This document shows positions 61,132-64,000 of a stretch of DNA of 64,000 nt, one piece after another; positions within the stretch are counted from its first letter, which is position 1; each line of letters opens with the position of its first letter. The notes beneath the pieces are model-generated. The model saw nothing but the letters and a program-made list of their open reading frames with translations. It ran no database searches and was not told where the DNA came from. Both the position numbers and the translations under genes were made by a program. The DNA comes from Novosphingobium flavum. GTDB lineage: Bacteria; Pseudomonadota; Alphaproteobacteria; Sphingomonadales; Sphingomonadaceae. Location: NCBI RefSeq assembly GCF_014230315.1, contig NZ_JACLAW010000012.1, positions 82,809 to 146,808 on the forward strand, written 5' to 3'.

Positions 61132-62877
61132 TCAGGCTCCCTTCAGCCCGGCGACGCGGGGCATGGGCGGTACGGCGGTGACCGGAGGGCTTTGCGCGGC
61201 GCGGGGCATGATCTCGTCCTTCGGGCCGAGCGCGCGGACCGTGCCGGCATCAAGCCACAGGAGCTTGTCGATCCCGGCCAGCGCGCCCGGGCGATGGGCG
61301 ACGATGATCACGATCGCGCCACGCGCCCGCGCCCCGGCCACGGCGCGGTTCAGGGCAAGGTCGCCCTGCGCGTCGAGGTTGGAATTGGGCTCGTCCAGCA
61401 CGAGCAGGAAGGGATCGCGAAACAGCGCGCGGGCGAGCGCAATGCGCTGGCGCTGCCCGGCGGAAAGGTTGCGCCCGGCCGGACCGATCACGGTGTCGTA
61501 GCCGGCGGGCATGCGCACGACGAGATCGTGGACCCCGGCGGCGCGCGCGGCGGCAATCACCTCGTGGCCCTGAGCATCCTCGGCGAAGCGGGCAATGTTC
61601 TGGGCGATCGTGCCCTCCAGCAGCTCGATGTCCTGCGGCAGGTAGCCGATGAAGGCGCCGGCCGCGTCCACCTCCCACTGGTCGAGCGCAGCCCCGTCGA
61701 GGCGCACCGCGCCGCCGGCCGGCGGGACGAGCCCGACCAGCGCGCGGGCGAGCGAGCTTTTGCCCGACCCGCTGGTGCCGACCACGCCCAGAGCCTCCCC
61801 GGCGGCGAGGCGAAAGCTCACCTCGCGCAGCAGCACGGGCTGTCCGCCCGGCGCGGTGGCCGCCAGCCTTTCCACCGCCAGTTCCCGCTCTGGCCGGGGC
61901 AGGGGTGTGCGCGCTGCGGGGGGCGGGCTTTCGGCGAGGCGCTGGGCCAGCCGGCTCCACGCCTGCCGCGCGGCGATGAGGCCGCGCCAGTTGGCGATGG
62001 CATGGTCGATCGGGGCCAGCGCGCGCGACGACAGGATCGAGCTGGCGACGATGACCCCGCCGGTCGCCTCGCCGCCGATCACCAGCGCCGCGCCGGCGGC
62101 GAGGATCAGCGATTGCAGCAGCAGGCGGAAGGTGCGCGAGAAGGTCCGTAGGGCGGCCAGCCGCTCGGCGGCGGCGCGCTCGCTCACCCCCTCCATCGCG
62201 GCGAGACCCTCCCAGCGGCGGAGCGTGCTGCCGGTCATGCCGAGGGCGCGGATCACTTCGGCATTGCGGCGGCCGGCTTCGACGAAGGCGATCCGCGCGG
62301 CCGCATGGCGGCCTGCGGCCCCGACCTGCCGGGCGGTCAACCGGTCACCCGCCAGGGTGAGGGCGACGAGGATCGCGGCCCCGACGAGGCAGACCAGCCC
62401 GAGCACCCAGTGGAACGCGAAAAGCACGCCGAGGAACAGCACCATCCACGGCAGATCAAGCAGGGCCATCGGCCCGGGCCCGGCGAGGAACTGGCGCAGG
62501 GCATCGAGATCGCGCAGCGGCTGGCTGGCATCCCCCGCGCCGGCCAGCTGCGCATCGAGCGTCAGGGACAGGGCCCGCGCCGACAGGCGGCGATCAGCCA
62601 CATCGCCCGCCGTGGCGCAGAGGCGCTGGCGCAGATGCTCCAGCCCCGCCTGGAATGCGTAGGCTGCGAGGAGCAGGGCAACGAGGCCGATCAGGCTGGG
62701 GACCGAGTGGCTCGGCAGAACCTCGTCATAGACCATCAGCATGAAGATCGAGCCGGAAAGCAGGAGCGCGTTGAGCACCGCGCTCATCCCCACGACGAGG
62801 CCGATGACCTGGGGGCCGCCGGGCAGGGCCGCGGCCAGTTCGCCGGAGCGGGCGACGCCCTGCGGGGAAGGTTTCAT
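61132..62877 (-). CDS. Type I secretion ABC transporter, permease/ATPase (PrtD family)
   Basis: The 581-residue protein has an N-terminal membrane domain (about 1-300) and a nucleotide-binding domain with Walker A VGTSGSGKSSLAR, signature NLSAGQRQRIAL and Walker B FLLVLDEPNSNLD. No N-terminal C39 peptidase domain is present, matching the PrtD/AprD type that exports RTX proteins. ATG 62877 is preferred over an upstream in-frame extension. No substrate or TolC gene is visible in the window. Confidence 0.93.
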   Translation of the reverse strand: MKPSPQGVARSGELAAALPGGPQVIGLVVGMSAVLNALLLSGSIFMLMVYDEVLPSHSVPSLIGLVALLLAAYAFQAGLEHLRQRLCATAGDVADRRLSARALSLTLDAQLAGAGDASQPLRDLDALRQFLAGPGPMALLDLPWMVLFLGVLFAFHWVLGLVCLVGAAILVALTLAGDRLTARQVGAAGRHAAARIAFVEAGRRNAEVIRALGMTGSTLRRWEGLAAMEGVSERAAAERLAALRTFSRTFRLLLQSLILAAGAALVIGGEATGGVIVASSILSSRALAPIDHAIANWRGLIAARQAWSRLAQRLAESPPPAARTPLPRPERELAVERLAATAPGGQPVLLREVSFRLAAGEALGVVGTSGSGKSSLARALVGLVPPAGGAVRLDGAALDQWEVDAAGAFIGYLPQDIELLEGTIAQNIARFAEDAQGHEVIAAARAAGVHDLVVRMPAGYDTVIGPAGRNLSAGQRQRIALARALFRDPFLLVLDEPNSNLDAQGDLALNRAVAGARARGAIVIIVAHRPGALAGIDKLLWLDAGTVRALGPKDEIMPRAAQSPPVTAVPPMPRVAGLKGA

Positions 62878-63017
62878 TTTCGACGCACCCTGAGGCAGCG
62901 GGCGCGGGCCATGCGGCGCGTGCCGGATCAAACACGCGGCGAAGCTAACATGGGTGCAGGGCGGCGGCCGGGCAGTTCAAGCCGATATGGACCTATCTGG
63001 CCTGCCCCGAACAGGGC

Positions 63018-63049
63018 GAAGGGCCCGGAGCGCTGGCTCCGGGCCCTTC
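63018..63049. terminator. Strong hairpin, probable terminator
   Basis: A perfect 14-base stem (GAAGGGCCCGGAGC with GCTCCGGGCCCTTC) has a GCTG loop. It lies 25 bases past the DUF2218 stop on the - strand. No T-run follows. Confidence 0.7.
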
Positions 63050-63073
63050 GGGGTTCCTGCCTTCGGGCGAGGA

Positions 63074-63391
63074 CTATTGCCAGTCGAACGCCAGCGGGGC
63101 TTCGCGGAAGGCGAAGCGATCGAGGTGGCGGGCGAGCGCGCCCTTGAGCCCTTCGAGCTGGGCATCGGACGTGGCGTCGATCCGCACGGTCAGCGCTTCG
63201 GCGCCGGCGTCGAGCGTGGCGAGGGCATCACCGGGATGGTTGGCGCCGCGCCCGTCGCGCGGGAAGACCACCGTGCCATGCTCGGGGGTGAACTCCACCG
63301 CGAGGTTGTGGGCCCAGTGCTTGCACAGCTGCTGGAGATAGCGGCTGGCATGGGCGGTCGGCACGTGGGCCGTGGTGGTCAGGGTGGTCAT
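63074..63391 (-). CDS. DUF2218 domain protein
   Basis: The 105-residue protein matches DUF2218: an N-terminal HASRYLQQLCKHWAHNLAV helix, FTPEHGTVVFPRD, and a C-terminal HLDRFAFREAPLAFDWQ. Its function is unknown in the family. ATG 63391 has AAAGG upstream. It lies 17 bases after the PadR gene, a pairing that suggests PadR regulates it. Confidence 0.88.
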   Translation of the reverse strand: MTTLTTTAHVPTAHASRYLQQLCKHWAHNLAVEFTPEHGTVVFPRDGRGANHPGDALATLDAGAEALTVRIDATSDAQLEGLKGALARHLDRFAFREAPLAFDWQ

Positions 63392-63408
63392 CGTCACAGC
63401 CTTTCGCT

Positions 63409-64000
63409 CTAGAGCCGCTCGATCTTCTGGGCGGCCTCGTCGATCAGGGCGGCGATGGCGAAGATGGTCTCGCTGTCGGTCCCGTCGCGGCCGAGCCGGT
63501 CGCCCAGTGCGGTCTTGAGGTTGGTCATGGCCCGGCGCACCGGGGCCGCGTCGGTCCGCGCGGCGGCCGAGGCGAGGGCGCTCAGCCGGGCGAAGGCGGC
63601 ATCGGCAAGGGCCTTGCCGGTGACCAGCTCGGCCTGCCCGGCCTCGCTCAGGCTGGACTGCCGGCGCTTGCCGTCGTCCGCCGGGGCGGTCTCGATCAGG
63701 CCCATTTCCTCCAGCATGGCGAGGAGCGGGTAAAGCACACCGGGGCTGGGCACATAGCCGCCGCCGCTCCGCTCCTCGAAGGCGCGCATCAGCTGGTAGC
63801 CGTGCTGCGGCCCTTCGGCGAGGAGGGAGAGCACCATCAGGCGCAGTTCCTCACGGCCGAACAGCCGTCCGCGGCGCATGCCGCCGCCGCCCGCGCCGCC
63901 GCCGGGGCCACCGCGCCGGCCGTGCCGTCCGCGTCCGCCGGCAAGATCGTCGGCCGGGTCACGGCCGAAGCCGCGTCCCGGGCCGCCCCGTCCGCCGCCG
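63409..64000 (-). CDS. PadR-family transcriptional regulator, 5'-truncated
   Basis: The gene runs off the right edge; the frame stays open to position 63999. The visible N-terminal tail is rich in Gly and Arg. The PadR winged helix follows (REELRLMVLSLLAEGPQHGY, then SPGVLYPLLAMLEEMGLIE) and a C-terminal dimerisation helix pair. The Gly/Arg-rich leader is a feature I associate with sphingomonad PadR proteins. The internal ATG 63879 is probably not the true start. It likely represses itself and the DUF2218 gene. Confidence 0.88.
   Translation of the reverse strand, partial: GGGRGGPGRGFGRDPADDLAGGRGRHGRRGGPGGGAGGGGMRRGRLFGREELRLMVLSLLAEGPQHGYQLMRAFEERSGGGYVPSPGVLYPLLAMLEEMGLIETAPADDGKRRQSSLSEAGQAELVTGKALADAAFARLSALASAAARTDAAPVRRAMTNLKTALGDRLGRDGTDSETIFAIAALIDEAAQKIERL

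Overview
The window is GC-rich and gene-dense, and it reads as an alphaproteobacterium of the order Sphingomonadales (Novosphingobium- or Sphingobium-like). I base this on three long TonB-dependent receptors next to catabolic genes, a UrcA-family protein, a PadR regulator with a Gly/Arg-rich N-terminus, and small palindromic dispersed repeats. I saw no rRNA, tRNA, CRISPR array or transposase gene. The placement comes from gene content and not from a phylogenetic marker.

Region 1 (1-18.4 kb) looks like an aromatic-ester catabolic block. It holds the end of a 4,5-dihydroxyphthalate decarboxylase-like gene, a vicinal-oxygen-chelate (extradiol dioxygenase-like) protein and a DHA2-type MFS pump. 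These are followed by a TonB receptor, a type-B carboxylesterase, an esterase-D-like hydrolase and a tannase/MHETase-family esterase. A ketosteroid-dehydrogenase-like flavoprotein, an AP-endonuclease-2-type TIM barrel and a TetR repressor form a reverse-strand operon with the tannase. The TetR gene is divergent from a second TonB receptor, and the shared promoter region carries two near-identical operator-like repeats. A small membrane protein and an aromatic-acid MFS importer follow.

Region 2 (18.4-39 kb) combines signalling with a periplasmic oxidation system. It starts with a symporter-fused hybrid histidine kinase, then two exported peptidases (DUF885 and M20). Divergent from these is a Tat-lipoprotein flavoenzyme of the D-amino-acid-oxidase family whose conserved blocks are in circularly permuted order, followed by a cytochrome c. 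A second hybrid kinase and a LuxR-type response regulator come next. Then come an exported RidA, a TonB receptor, a second exported RidA, a cytochrome c, a Tat-exported flavin amine oxidase and another cytochrome c. A UrcA protein, a cytochrome b561 and a cytochrome c' complete the set. Together these suggest outer-membrane uptake, peptide cleavage, and amine/amino-acid oxidation in the periplasm with electrons going to cytochromes and imines removed by RidA.

Region 3 (39-53.6 kb) is a nickel-independent urea/guanidine nitrogen-acquisition island. A reverse-strand operon encodes a NikR-like regulator lacking most nickel ligands, the two urea-carboxylase-associated proteins, a biotin-dependent urea (or guanidine) carboxylase and allophanate hydrolase. 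Divergent from it, behind a very good sigma-54 promoter, are a TorF-type porin and an ABC permease and ATPase. The matching binding protein lies on the opposite strand behind a two-domain 2-oxoglutarate dioxygenase and a LysR regulator.

Region 4 (53.6-64 kb) is mostly housekeeping or general: YqgE/AlgH, phosphoglucomutase, an exported TonB C-terminal-domain protein, a methyl-accepting chemotaxis protein, a type I secretion ABC transporter/adaptor pair, DUF2218 and the start-truncated PadR gene. Dispersed palindromic repeats are concentrated between 49 and 60 kb.
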